From Anarhynchus alexandrinus (lineage: Eukaryota; Chordata; Aves; Charadriiformes; Charadriidae): a DNA stretch of 64,000 nucleotides. Below are positions 1 through 12,398 of this stretch, piece after piece; the first letter of the stretch is position 1; the number at the start of each line of letters is the position of its first letter. The notes under the pieces are model-generated. The model worked only from the letters and a program-made list of their open reading frames with translations. It had not been told where the DNA came from and made no database searches. The stretch covers positions 590,564 through 654,563 of the forward strand of contig VUYV01000212.1 of the NCBI GenBank assembly GCA_008711295.1, written 5' to 3'. Made by a program: the position numbers and the translations under genes.

Positions 1-2106
1 CCCAGGCTGGCTTGAATGTGCCTCATATATTAGTAGAAAAAAGGAAAGAGCAGACCAGATTACATTGTGGCAGTTCAAATACAGACTTGGAGAAGACACA
101 ACAGCATTTGTAGTTCAGCTGTATGGTATCTAATGTACACAGAATTTTTTTGGAAGAGGATGGAGGGAAACTGTGTAAGAAAATTTTTGGCAAAGTAGCA
201 AACAGATATTTAGCTGATTTTCTTTCCAGCCTGTAGCACTTCTGGCAAACTGTGGAAAGCAAAATTAAAATAAACTTTGAGACAATTGCTTTATCTTCTT
301 TGGGTTGCTGTTATGACTTTCCAGGACTGCAGATTGTGTTCGCTTGTGGTCCTTAATTCAAAATGAGAATTAGCCCATGAAATTCATTGCCAAAGCATAT
401 CTTAGAGGCCAAGTGCTTAAACAAAATTCAGCATACTTACCTAGATGGTGAGTCTGCCCATTTGTATTGGAAAGTGTTAAAATAATTTCTTGACCTATGA
501 AGTTTTGCCAGCAGTTTCTCACTTTATTTTCCTTTCTCTGTTTTATAGTCTCTTTCAATAAAAGAATTCAGTTAAGTTATGTGTTTTAAATAGTACAGTT
601 TTCATAAGCAGTAAACAATTTTGTAGAGGGGTTGATTCTATGTAGTGGGGAGGGAAATCTAATCAACATTGCAGATCTGAGTTACGGTACACTTAAAAAT
701 AGGTAGTCGGTGTTGTTTCCTATGTTGGCTATAAAAAACTGACAACACCGGGAATAGTAAAGAATATCCTTTTCTCTGAAACTATTGGGGGTTGAAAAGT
801 CAAAATTAAAAGGTTCTCCTTTCAATTTAGTTTTCTTTGTACATATCAGTGTAGGCTGAAACTGTAAAAGCCTTGATTGTATCTTGTGATTAAGTTGCTT
901 AGCCATTCTTTAATTAGAGTTTGTGATTTCACATATATATAATATTCTTGCTTTAAAGAAGGCTTATGTTTTTCTGGCTTTCTGAATTTTGATTAGCTGA
1001 CTAGAAGCTAAATGTTTTGCATTTGGTAGCCTTTTTTCTTGCAATCTGTGCAGGGGTGTGCACTGCAGAAGAATAAAAAAACAACCCTAAAATCTGTAGC
1101 AATATGCACTGAAGAAATATGGTGGTAATTTATACAAAATACTCTTAATCAAAATTGCCTTAGAGTAAAATGGGACCTGATGAGCGGTCCTGGTGTCAAA
1201 ACTTCTTGCATTCAGAGTAGGTTCTAAATTTTTCTCTTTATGTACATCGTACTAAATATTATTATATACAAGAGAAATACTTCCACTCCTCTCATTGTAA
1301 CTACTACTGAGATGTAATTTTGTGATTTAATACAACTTTGAGAAATAGGAAAAGGGATTATTTTAATCTTTTATAGATTCTTGTTTTCATCTGTGTACTA
1401 GTGAAGCCTGTAGGGGCCAAAATGATTGAATTCAACACACAAAAGTAAAAAGCGCCTTCCTTATTCTTACTTTATTTCTGTACTGTAATAGAGAGGGATG
1501 CCGTTGTTATTCAGGGCTCTTTATCGTAGTAATCTCAGTAGGTTTTTTCATGATTATTCTTCTGTGTCGTCAGAGGTCATTAGATTTTCTGAGCATATGA
1601 ATCTTCTGCATGCGTTGTCTTATGCAGTTTCTAAAGTGAGGTAGCATAAATGCAGTATCATTAGCTGCATGGTACCAACAAAGCTGAATTCTAATGATGA
1701 GGACAATCAGTTAATGATGCTAAAATGTAAAGTAGTACCTTTCCACTCTGTGGCACCCAGTAATGTCGCTTCTCACCTTGCAGTATATTTGTAAGCAGAT
1801 GAGTCCAATGCAGCAAAACAATAACTACATCTGTCGGGTTTTAAAAATAGATGAACAAAGGCATCCTTTTGCAGGTGGACTGAAAGATGAGTTCACAAAA
1901 TAAGCAAATAAGTTGATAATTCTAGAACAAGATTACTTGTGAAAACAAAGCACATATGTTCAGTATTGCTATGTTTGGAGATACATAAGTGGTGGAGCAA
2001 AGTGTGTGCAGTATGTTTCTGTGCAGGGGTGGAAGAAGCTGTAGTTTCTGTGGATTTTATTTCATTTTTATTTTTTGAGATAGTTATTTCTTTCTATGTC
2101 CTGTAG
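1..2106 (+). other. ARHGAP10: ARHGAP10 intron (3' portion)
   Basis: This is intronic sequence preceding the first recognisable exon, whose acceptor (TTTCTATGTCCTGTAG) ends at 2106. I searched it for the RhoGAP exon that should come next upstream in the GRAF family (the stretch leading into the SGSPESRV segment) and found nothing, so that exon lies left of the window. The sequence is AT-rich and non-repetitive by eye. The open frames in it are short and have no recognisable content. Confidence 0.8.
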
Positions 2107-2212
2107 AAAGTGGGAGTCCTGAATCTCGAGTTAATGCTGTACACTTCTTGGTCCATAAACTCCCAGAGAAGAACAGAGAGATGCTGGAAATCTTGGTGAA
2201 ACATTTAGCGAA
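2107..2212 (+). CDS. ARHGAP10: ARHGAP10 exon, RhoGAP domain (middle part)
   Basis: The product is a GRAF-family GTPase-activating protein that stimulates GTP hydrolysis on Rho-family GTPases (RhoA and Cdc42 are reported for GRAF2/PS-GAP). The exon is 106 bp. It starts after a CTGTAG acceptor, with the first codon split so that one base comes from the previous exon. It then reads [20 protein letters not shown] and continues to a split Asn codon at the GTAAGT donor. The motif [17 protein letters not shown] is the family's helix in the second half of the RhoGAP fold. Paralogue choice rests on the later exons, because the RhoGAP domain is very similar in ARHGAP26 and ARHGAP42. The exit phase (two bases, AA) matches the next exon exactly. 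Confidence 0.93.
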
Positions 2213-2834
2213 GTAAGTGTTATGACCTGCTTTCCTACCTTGTCAGAACTCTTGTCATTTCCTTCGTTTAACTACAAAGGGTCTTAGTTAAGTGTGGCTG
2301 GAGCTGAAGCCCATCTCGATGCTGTCATACACAATACCAAGAACCAAACGTGCAAAAGCAGAAAAGACGTTTGACTCATGCTGTGTATGTTTTGGCGGGA
2401 AAGGCAGAAATCTAATCCGTTAATGAAGCCATATAAGTATTTACTTTAGCAGTCCTGCCAGCAGTTGAGGGTTTGATTGAAGTGAGAAAGGGAACATTAT
2501 ACTTTCTTTTTGCAAATTCTGGCAAAGTGAATAGTGGAGATCTGTTAGCAAATTTAAGTTGGTTTCACACTTGCCCTAGTCCAAGGCTAAGTGCATTTTA
2601 TATATTTAAGTTCAGTAAGAGACTGCTTTTGTTTTTAAATTGCCAGTGGAAGAATGGCTTTTCTGTTTTCCAGAATTCAGTAAGACTTTATTTGAAGAAA
2701 CTTTGCACAAAACAAACTTCTAAAACGTAGATTAAGGAAATGTAATGTTTTCATTTGTAGACTGCAGTTTCCAACAGTAATGGAAATTTTTCATAACCTA
2801 TTTCCTGTTTTTTCCTTCAATTCTTTTCAAAAAG
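2213..2834 (+). other. ARHGAP10: ARHGAP10 intron, 622 bp
   Basis: A short GT-AG intron between the two RhoGAP exons, running from GTAAGT to TTCTTTTCAAAAAG. It holds an 85-codon open frame (2473-2730) with no recognisable protein content. I see no repeat or RNA gene in it. Confidence 0.9.
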
Positions 2835-2994
2835 TGTTTCAAAGCATGCCAAGAGGAATCTAATGACTGTGGCAAACCTAGGGGTAGTATTTGGACCAAC
2901 CTTAATGAGGCCACAGGAAGAAACTGTAGCAGCCATCATGGACCTGAAGTTTCAGAATATTGTCGTCGAAATCCTGATAGAAAATCACGAGAAG
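2835..2994 (+). CDS. ARHGAP10: ARHGAP10 exon, end of RhoGAP domain
   Basis: This 160-bp exon completes the Asn codon opened in the previous exon (AA|T) and ends in phase 0 at GAG AAG before GTAAGC. It carries the RhoGAP signature [20 protein letters not shown], whose Asn residues and FGPTL loop help orient the GTPase nucleotide pocket. It is followed by [20 protein letters not shown], the last helices of the domain. Conservation with vertebrate GRAF proteins is near complete by eye, so the GAP fold looks functional. The catalytic arginine finger is encoded upstream, outside the window. A short 622-bp intron precedes the exon, and a 15-kb intron follows. Confidence 0.95.
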
Positions 2995-3537
2995 GTAAGC
3001 TTTGATCCATCTCTGCATTTCTGAGTATTGTCTAAAACGATCTGTTAGGCTTAATGGGTAGTGTGGAGTTAAGTATGACGTTACAAATAGATAATTCTAA
3101 AGAATATCCTCTATAGACTGTACGCTTTTGGCTGTTTCTACTCTGTAAGTATTCCTGTTCATAGGTAAACTGACATTTCAGAATGCATATTTCCTGGCAA
3201 TAGTTGTGCTTCTGTGTGTATAGTAGTCAAATAGATTTTCATTATGATATTTGCATATTTTTTTTTTCTGCGCAAAAGTGATACAGGACTGGAAAAGAGA
3301 AAACCCAGGCTCAGTTTTTAGCTTTTCCATTAAGTGCTTCAACCAGGGTCTGAATTAATTGTTCTATGACTTAATTTTCTCAGAATTCACAGAGTAAAAG
3401 GAAAACTTTACTATGCTCTGAATTTTATGGGTAAAAAGCATTATGAGAGCGCCAGGTATTAACATTTCCTTTGTTTTCAGCTGAATGTGTGTTATTTTAA
3501 GCCTTTGCGTTTGAGGTAATACTGAAAATAGAAGTTG

Positions 3538-3561
3538 CTGCTGCTGCTGCGGCAGCTGCTG
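3538..3561 (+). repeat. Short CTG-rich triplet run
   Basis: Four perfect CTG triplets are followed by CGG, CAG and two more CTG-like triplets, so the run can pair with itself as a small hairpin. It is a short intronic microsatellite about 540 bp downstream of the preceding exon. Confidence 0.7.
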
Positions 3562-3632
3562 GTTACTAAGGTGTCTTACACATACAAGGTACTGTCCAGA
3601 ATATCACTGCATGGAATCTGTGATCTGAAATT

Positions 3633-3665
3633 AAAAAAAAAAAAGAAAAAGAAAAAGAAAAAAAA
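3633..3665 (+). repeat. A-rich (AAAAAG)n tract
   Basis: A run of adenines interrupted by G at roughly six-base spacing. It is a simple repeat. It explains the Lys-rich and Phe-rich open frames that cross it on the two strands. Confidence 0.85.
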
Positions 3666-6600
3666 GTCTGGTCTCTTTGTTTGGGTGCTCCTTGGGGAAT
3701 CCTTCATGTCTAAACTGACTTCTGGAAGTGGATGTTTGAGGTTTTTTACTTGTACTGTGAGGAAGGGCAGCATCTCCCTCGCTCTTATTATCAAAAAAAA
3801 GTGCTTTAGAAAAATTCCAGGATGTGATTTTTCCTCTCGTCTTTCTTAAGTGCTCTGAGCGTTGAAACAGTTATTTCTTTTAAAGGTTAACAGTGTTGAA
3901 ATTGGCTATCTAAGTCAAGTCTTATCTACTCTAAATAATATCTGTCTCAAGTTTTTCTGACAATGTAATTACGCTACCTCCCTGAATGATACAGGCTGGG
4001 CAAAGCTTCTGTTGGCATAGCTGTATCCACATGGTGGGTTTTGTTGGTTTAGTTGACTTAGGGTGTAATGCTGCCCTCACACACACATTGAGCAGATACG
4101 GTATTGTTCTGTTGGAAAAATACTGTGCTGTAGATGTGGCTCAAGTTCTAAGTGATAAGTATTCCAAGAGCTGTAAGCCACGCTATTCATTTTGGACCTT
4201 ATAAGTGAAGGTAAAACTTGCAGTAAGCTCACAATCTTGAAGCTATTGCAGTGACCACACAAATTTAAGAAAGTGAGGAGAGAACGAGCAGAGCCAGGGT
4301 GTTTTAATAACATATGGAAGTTGAGTTATGCTTATTCGAATCACTAGATCACCACAGATTAAGCACCATCTTATTCTTATGCCAGTTTAGTCACATGGCT
4401 TTAAAATCTGGGCATCGATTTCACGTTTGAAACATTAGTTGTAGTGGCCTTTCTGACTCCTCTGAAAATGTAGAGAAGCAGGGAATGGAAAGTACATCAA
4501 AATGATAACTGCATCGTTTTCCATAATTCCTTGTTTTTATGCCTTCTTTAGAACTAGAAGGCTATTTTTTTTAAAGGGATTTCTGTCTTTTCACTGTCAT
4601 TTCTAACGGTGAACTTGCCATCAGTGGTCCGCCTGCAGCAACCTCTCCCACGCTAGAGCTGCTTCCAAGATGGAAGGAAGCCCCAAGTGTGACCTCTCTG
4701 TATTTATAGCAAAGGCAATGGAGTTTGTGTGTTAAGGCATTACAAAAATGTTATAGTTAAATTGAATATGTTGCCTATATAAGTGAGCCTTCTTCACTTA
4801 GGGCAGACCAAGGACCTCCTTTTAATGGCAAGCAGGCTTATTGTCAGTTTAATTTGTATTTTACATGGTTGTTTTGAATTTCCATGCATTTCAGGCTTTC
4901 TAAGAGTCTTGTGTTAGGTGTTTTTATTTATAGCCCTGGTGAAGTCCTAGGAAAAGCCACCAGCTGTGGGTTAAAATACTTCAAAATATATCATTCAGCC
5001 ACTATTCTGCCTCTGCTAATTTTTCGCAGCTTCTGCTAATAGAAGCGAAGTTTGGAATTGTAGAAGAGTGGTGGAGTCAAGATGGAGATACACTGACACA
5101 AACGAACTTGAAGCAACACTTCACATTTCATGCATATGTAATTTATGGCTCTGGCAGACTGCAGAGAGGCATTCATTTTCCCCTGTAGCAAATGAAATGA
5201 CTAATAAGCTTCCAAACTGTAGAAACAATAGCCATCAACATTTCCGGTTTAAATACAGTAACTCGGTAGGCAAAATGGTAAAAAAATGTCATGATTCCTC
5301 AAATATTTTTAAATTCCATCAATGTTCATTATGTCTTGTGTGGATAGCTTCATTGAAGGAGATCTACAATTAATTTTTAGGAGGAGACAAATTAATTGTG
5401 TTACTAGCTTTGAAATCCTGGTGCAGTCCTTCCACTATCATCACTCTGCTGAGTCCTAATTGGAGAATTTCTATGCCATTTATATGTGGAAACCTGGATA
5501 TGGGGCTTGCCCTGAGATAAGATCATCATGCGTAGTGCATAAACTGTGGTGGGTTTGTTTTGTTTTTGGTGTTTTGTTTTGTTTTTTATAAGCTTTGTTG
5601 ATATGTGCATTTATTTCCTGCTAGCTAGAAACCAGTCAGTACCACTTTCACCTTGTTTCACCTGTATCACCTTGCTGCACATGTACTTTCAAACCATTGC
5701 TGTGGACCAATTGTAGTAGGTTGAGGAGGGGATGTTTGGCAAAATCGGACCAATGCTGAGACAGGAATGCTGGAACTACACACTGCAGCCTGATGTGTCC
5801 TATAACTGGCATTAGAATCGCACTGTGATTAAGACTAGAAGGGGGATAGAGGAGCATTAGGGAAATAATTGTTTAACTTTTGTTCTTGTCAGTTATGGAT
5901 AAAGTCTCTTCCAGGCAGAGTATTTCTCAGTGTCCAGGCAGAAGATGAGCTGTAGAAGCAGATTTCTACTTTGAAAGAAAGAGCAAAAGCTATACGTAAA
6001 CTGAGACAATATTTTACCTGGGACTCCCAGAACCACCTGCTGTGGAAGGGAGGCCAGTCTGGAGGAAAATGAAACCTGTGAATTGTCTTGCTTGCTTCTG
6101 TCATGTGGCCATAGGGGAACGCCAGCCAGATATGCGGGGCAAAGTTAGGAGCATGTTCAGGTTTGAAATTAAGTAATCTCCGTATAGTTTTGCCTGGAAT
6201 TGCCATGTTTTGCGCTGACTGGGCTGTGTGCACCAGCACTCTTGTTTCCCTTCGCTTTGCAGATCTTTTCTTTGGTGTCATTTCATAGTTGGCTGTCTTG
6301 TCCCCTTCTCCCTTGCCCTGTCTGTCTGGTGTCCCTTGATTTCCATGTCCCATATCCTTCCCTTCACTAAAAAAGCATCAAGAAATTCATGTTTTTGTGT
6401 CTCATCATTGTGTTCATTTTGCTTTGAAGCTCTACTTTTCCTTGGTGTTCCTTTTCTTGAGGTAAGGAACTCAGGGGCTGACTGCAGCTGTGCTTGTACA
6501 ATGCCTGGAACAATCTTTGCTTGGCCTTTAGGTAATCCTCTGATGAAATGTGGACCCGAAAAAAGGTTTTGAATTCTCCTCCTCCACCAAATGAGTTTCA

Positions 6601-9600
6601 AGGGTATACATTAATTTTTCTTCCCAAGTGTTTCACAGGCTGGAAATCTTGGTCATCTCAGCTCTTCTGGTCTTTCTTTCTGACTTGCGGTGAGGAATAG
6701 GGCAGTGCACTCCATGACAGCATGAAGAGCGTGCACGTGTTCATCTTGCTGTTTGTTATAACGTTCTGGCATCTTGTTGGAATGAATGTCACTATTCAAA
6801 GGGCTTATTTATTTGCCATTTAGAGATGCCTCAGTGGTAATGTGAGCCATTTTGGTTTCTCAATTCCCTGAACATTATTTTAAGAGGGGAAAAAAAAACC
6901 CAGGATAAAAAAAGAAGTCTAAGAAATGAAAGATGAGGGAGGAGGTTGGAATAAAAATCACAGTGGGACTGGAATATTTAAACCAGTGAGCGTATGGGGG
7001 AGGAAAGAATAGTGAGTACAAATAGCAAGATTGCAAAAACAGAAAGAACGTGAAAAATACAGTGAAAAAAATTAGAAGAAAAAAAGAGAGGGGCTAGACA
7101 GAAGTCCCTTCTGGAGACTGGGAAGCCAGAGTCCGCTGAAAGGGAATAGGCATGGTAAAAGATAACTTTTTCTAGAATTCGGGCAACCTATGGGCAAATT
7201 TATCTCAAAGACGTTCTGAAACTCAATAGTTCCTATATATGTCTGATACTGTTTTCACTTGTTTTCTCTGTTAATCTTTTTATCAAGGGCAAAGATTTTA
7301 CATACTTTAGACAGAGTATGTCTTTGTTTGACCTTTGTTTTGCTCAAAACAGTTTTATGGAGAAATCTTTTTTTATAAAATATAAATATTTTAATTTTTC
7401 TTACTTAAGGCACTTTCATAATTTTTTTTTTTTTAAACTAAAGGGAAAAGAAGAATTTAATACTACTGAGCTCTTAAGCCAACATCAACTTCATGTAGTA
7501 ATACTTGGAGAATCTTTAGTCTTAAAACATGTTACAGGGCACACAAATACATGCAATATTTCTAGGAGAGAAGAAATGGAAAGAGGTGAAGTCAGTTTGT
7601 TTGAGAGCATGAAGTGGCACGGTCAGGTGTGGCTTGTGTCTCCACTTAGCAATCACTGCACGTTTAAAGCAGTTCTGTTGCAGGTAAGTGCTTTAGGGTA
7701 CAGTGGCACCGCCGACATCTAAACTAAGACTTTTTTTTGACAACACAGCAGATCTTTTGAAGTCCTGGTAAAGGGACATACGAGAAATACTAAAGAAGGC
7801 TTGCTTCAGCTTTCGTGTTGTTTTGCCTTTGGCTGCAACAGAAGACCAAGAAGCAATGTATTATAATTGTGGTGGTTTGCTGTGGTGTAGCAATTTGAAA
7901 CCTCCCCAAGCTGAATGTTTCTCAAGTCAACAAGCGTTTGACTTGAAGGGGGAAAAAATTACGTTAAGGCATCTCCATTACGGCAGCATTTGCAAAGAAA
8001 CACATGAGCTTCAGTTCAGGAAGGTGTTCAGCATGTGCTTAACTTCAAGCACGTAACTAATCAGAAGTGTCATTGAAACTATTCCTGTACTTAATTCAAA
8101 TTACATGCCTTAAGGATTGGCTGAGTCTAATGCAGAAAGGGCAGCAGGCACAACAAAGAAATTCATCATGGTTTCTGGTGGAAGTCACAGCAGCTCTTTC
8201 GTTCACTATAGTGCGTGCAAACTTTTTAAACCCTTTCTCTGCCTTGTGGATAGCAGAAAGCCATTCCATGTGAGATACGCACACGTGGTGTGGTAAATTG
8301 CAAATCTTTTTTTTGTTTGTTTGTTTAAAAGACTACTGTTTTCTAAACCTTAATGTAGTTTATGCATAGTAAGAAGACTGTATATCAAATCTTTGCTCCT
8401 GTTTGTGACTGCAGTTGATGAAATTAAGAGGAACTGAGTCTGGGTCAATACCTGGATTGATATGCTGTTAGACTGCTCCAAAAGAAACAAAACATGTACT
8501 GTGAGTTAACAATATTAGATTAAAAAAGAAAATAAAAACAAAAGTCATGTTCTGAGGGATAGAAGCAGTCTGCTGAGGTGCTGCATTACAAATACATGGC
8601 ACGTACAAATAATATGGACACAGACTTCTGCCTTCTTGATTTGCCTATGTTATTTCCATTTAATTTTGGGAAACTTCCTTCAACTTTATATGAAATATCC
8701 AAGTGATACAGATCTCATCTTCCACTGCCCACAGGCAACGTTCCTAAGTAAGTAAACAGAAATGATGATAAGTGAGTGGAATTCAGTTGACTAATATTTG
8801 CTTCAGTCTTGATGGTCAAGGTGCTGTGCTTGTATGTGTGGAGGAGGAGGCAAAGGACAAGTCCTTATGGAGAATGCTGAAATGGATGTTCTTAAATAAA
8901 ATTTTGTTAGTCAGAAAGTATTCTGTGAAATGCTGCAGGGGGCATGGAGAGGGGAAAAGTTGTTGCACTCCTGAAGAGTTTAAAAAGTAAATTCTTATGC
9001 AGAAGCTGTGTGATGTAAGAATTATACTTTATCGCTGCTTTGAATGGTAAGTGAAGTATTGAATTTACAAACTTTTTTTCTTTATATTGGCTAAACTGAC
9101 CTGAATGCCATCCTGTCTGATCATTGCTAATGGATAATCGTGCAATATGTGCTTGTGTTTTTGTACATATTCTTCAAAATTCTAGTAAGCTTTTGCCTTA
9201 CCAGAGAGGTTAGTGTATTTCAAACCATTGAACAGATTTTTGAATAAACAAGATGTGGCAGTCAGCTGTTAATTCTTTATTTTCAATATTTTTGTGTGCA
9301 TGCCATTTAAACTAATGAAGCATCAGTACTTCACTGCAGAGAGTGCTGGACATACAAATGAAAAATATGTTCTTTGCCTCCAAAGACCCTACTGTCATAA
9401 TGTAAGATAAAAAATGTATTTTAACAAAAACAAAGAGCAGAAAATATGGTACAAGGAATGATGATATAAATCCTTGTAATGGCAGCAGGGAAATTTGTGG
9501 AGAAGAAAATACTGGTGAGGCTGTGTGGTTAGCTACAGTTGGAACAGCGTCATTTGCAAAAACCTTGACATTTCATTCTGATGCTTTGTACAATGACAAT

Positions 9601-11983
9601 GTGGTAGGGGTCAAATGTAGGTTTTTATTCTCAATACATGATTATTTGTACTTCTGTTCATAAATTTTCGTGAAAACTATGTGCGACATATATTTATTTG
9701 TATTTTTGTGTGTGTGTGTATAAATGTTTATATATGTATATTTATTACAAATGAAGGGGAGGTCATGTTTACCTGTGGTGTGTTTGGCCATGGTTGTTGC
9801 TTTTGCTGGCTCCTGACTTAGGTTTGTAAGTGCTGCCTTTTATCTTCTCAGTACTTCTCATGCTCTTTGCAAGAGAAAATACATACAAACATTCTCCTTC
9901 TGCACTATTTTCCATTTAGTAACTAGGAGTATGTTATATTTTAAAAAGCTAGGTAATTAGATTGAGTATTTAATCTTTTAATTTGAAGGCACTTTTTTGT
10001 TGTTATTTTAAGTATTTCCTGTAACTAAACAAGATACACAAAGCTGTTTTGCGTAGCTGTGATAGGGAAGGACAACCTTTTTAAAATACTCTCCTTGGTG
10101 TGAGTTTACAGCAGGTGAACATAGAAGAGAAGGTGAATCTGCTGTTTCTGCTGGTGCAGTGGACAAATGTGTAGGTATTTCAAGCCTGGTCTATGGTTAA
10201 CCCTCTCATTTCCTTCAATGAATAAAAAGGATTGGTTGATAGCAGTGAATGGGCTGCTATCGGGAGCATCCTTCTCATGAATTGTTAAAAGGTGGAGCGA
10301 GATGTGATATGATGGAAGCTGCAGTCTTTGTATCAGGAGCGCTACTTTTAGAAAGGCTGAGTCAACAAACTCGTAATTCGCAAGCGAGCAAAGGACACAC
10401 GTTTTTAACCTTGGTATGGTTTTTTCCTTTCATCCTTTCACAGCTGTCCTCCAGACTGTAATGTCATGTTTTACAGGCTATGTTTAGTTGCCTCATTAAA
10501 GCTCAAAAGCGAACTACATGATTCAAGGTAGTCAGGCCAAATGAGTGGCTATTAGGGTCTGCATATACATCAGGTTTGTCTAAAAATTCCTTTGGTTCTT
10601 TTGTTGCTCTCACAGTTTGCGGTTTGTCCAGAGCTCTAGTTCCTTTTGTATTAAGAGGCGCAGATAGCAGATATTCCAGATATTTAGTGAGATTGAGACT
10701 CACAGTGTCCACAGATCCCTAAAAACAGTGTTTCATTTGGTTATGGATAGTCAAGCTGCTAGGCAGATGGTCTCAGCAAATGATATCTTTGCAATGAAGA
10801 AAAGGCTGTCTTGGATGGATTTATTTATTTATTTATAGAGCTTTGTGGTTTGGCTCACAGCCAAGGATGTTTCCTGTTTCTAGTTTTGACTTCTACCCGG
10901 TTACTTTTCAGGCTGCATCCTCTGTTGCTCTGTAGCTAAATAGAGTGTACCAGGCAACATCAAGAGCATTATTGATGCTTTCTGGTTGGTGGCCCTCTAG
11001 AGGCTTAGCTTCAGGTGTCTTTCAACTCTTGATCTGTTTCCCCTCCCCCAATATAATGATTGTGAATATTGTATAAAGGTGTTTTGTGGTTTGTAGTGGA
11101 ATTCAAGCCTCAAAATCCAAAGCTTCAGAAAATCTGCATCCTGTGCAATCTCATAGAAGCCACTGCACAGCAAATCGTATTTTACAGTGTATAGGTGCTG
11201 AAGCACAAAAGACAGGATAACTACTTCGAGGCAGGCACGCCTGTATTGGAGTGGACACGATGGTAACCTCAGGGAGGTAAGATACTTAAGGATTCTAATT
11301 AAGTTGTTGATATTTTTTATTGAAGGTTTTGTAAACCTTTTTCAAAAATTTTTAACATGATTTTTAGAAATAATCAGCTTTATCTCATTTTGTACACTAA
11401 ACACAGATTCTATTTAGATGTCAGGTATTTCTAGTGCATGTATTTTATATTGATGGAATCATGTGTTTGAGAATCGGAAGAAGAAATGGATCATGTTGAC
11501 TAAAACCAGAAACGAAACAGGTTGATCTGACATTGTCCGTAGTAAAATAAAATGCAAAAAAGTAAGAAACTACAGGAGCAAAGGACCATTTTTTAAAGAT
11601 TTCAGTGCACTAGAAATTGTATGAAATTGATAAAATTGGTGCAGAAATCAGTTTTGAAATAAAACTTTTGTCCTAACTCTCCAGAAGTGGATCTTTTGTG
11701 ATTTCTATTATGATTAAAATTTTAATAGCTCAAATTAGCTTCTGCAATCCCTTGTAATAGGAAGAAGAATAATCTAGAACTGTTCGTCTTATTGAATGTG
11801 TTTTTTACTGTTAAAAATGGATTACAATTAGTATACAATTAGTGGCTAGTGGTTACAATTAGTGACTGAGCTACTGCAATGTATTTCAAGATGCTTATTT
11901 TCACCTTGGCACTTCCTGAAATGCTTATATCTACGGTAAAATTACAACTAGACATAAAAGATATTGTTACTTTATGTTTGCAG

Positions 11984-12398
11984 AAAATGGAAAAAAGGAA
12001 TGGCACAACCACTGTCCTCGTTACCTTAAGAGGAAAAAAAGCTCAGGAAGTCTATTGGGGTAAGAGCATACTGTGAACCACTAAGACAGTTGGCCTCTTT
12101 TTATAAGCATTTTTGTCTGTAATATAAATATATGTTTTTTTGTTTTGTACAGGTTGCTGGATCTAACCTGAGTTGGGTTTGCATTACACTGAAAAGAAGC
12201 TAAGTCAAGAAAAGACTGTGGTGATGATAAGTTTCTCTTGCACTATCTCATTAGCTGCTGATTTATAAAATATTCTTTGATCAGCACGTATTATAGCCAA
12301 TTGTCATGGAAATGCAAGGAGTACAATAGCTATAAAATGTATAAGGGCAGAGCAGTATATGTGGCTTAGGTGTATGGTGTTTTATATTGTTCAATAAA
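11984..12398 (+). other. Candidate alternative last exon of ARHGAP10
   Basis: The sequence shows a plausible acceptor (TTACTTTATGTTTGCAG, ending 11983) and then an open frame in phase 0, the phase left by the exon ending at 2994. It would add about 30 residues beginning KMEKRNGTTTVLV and stop at TGA 12074-12076. A donor-like GGTAAGA at 12060 and a strong acceptor (TTTTTTTGTTTTGTACAG, ending 12152) could remove a small 93-bp intron; that version also stops soon after. AATAAA lies at 12393-12398 with a GT-rich stretch (TGTCTGTGTGTG) just downstream. A second AATAAA is at 12476-12481. If used, it would give a GRAF2 form ending after the RhoGAP domain, without linker or SH3. It could instead be a separate non-coding transcript or chance. 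I do not recognise it from any known transcript. Confidence 0.3.

Noticed and set aside
5889..6601. Two overlapping minus-strand open frames (154 and 107 codons) and one plus-strand frame
   Set aside because: They are in mutually incompatible frames, lack recognisable motifs, and fit chance expectation for the locally GC-richer stretch.
7318..7722. 134-codon plus-strand open frame in the 15-kb intron
   Set aside because: It crosses low-complexity T-rich sequence, has no recognisable domain, and is of a length expected by chance in this much AT-rich DNA.
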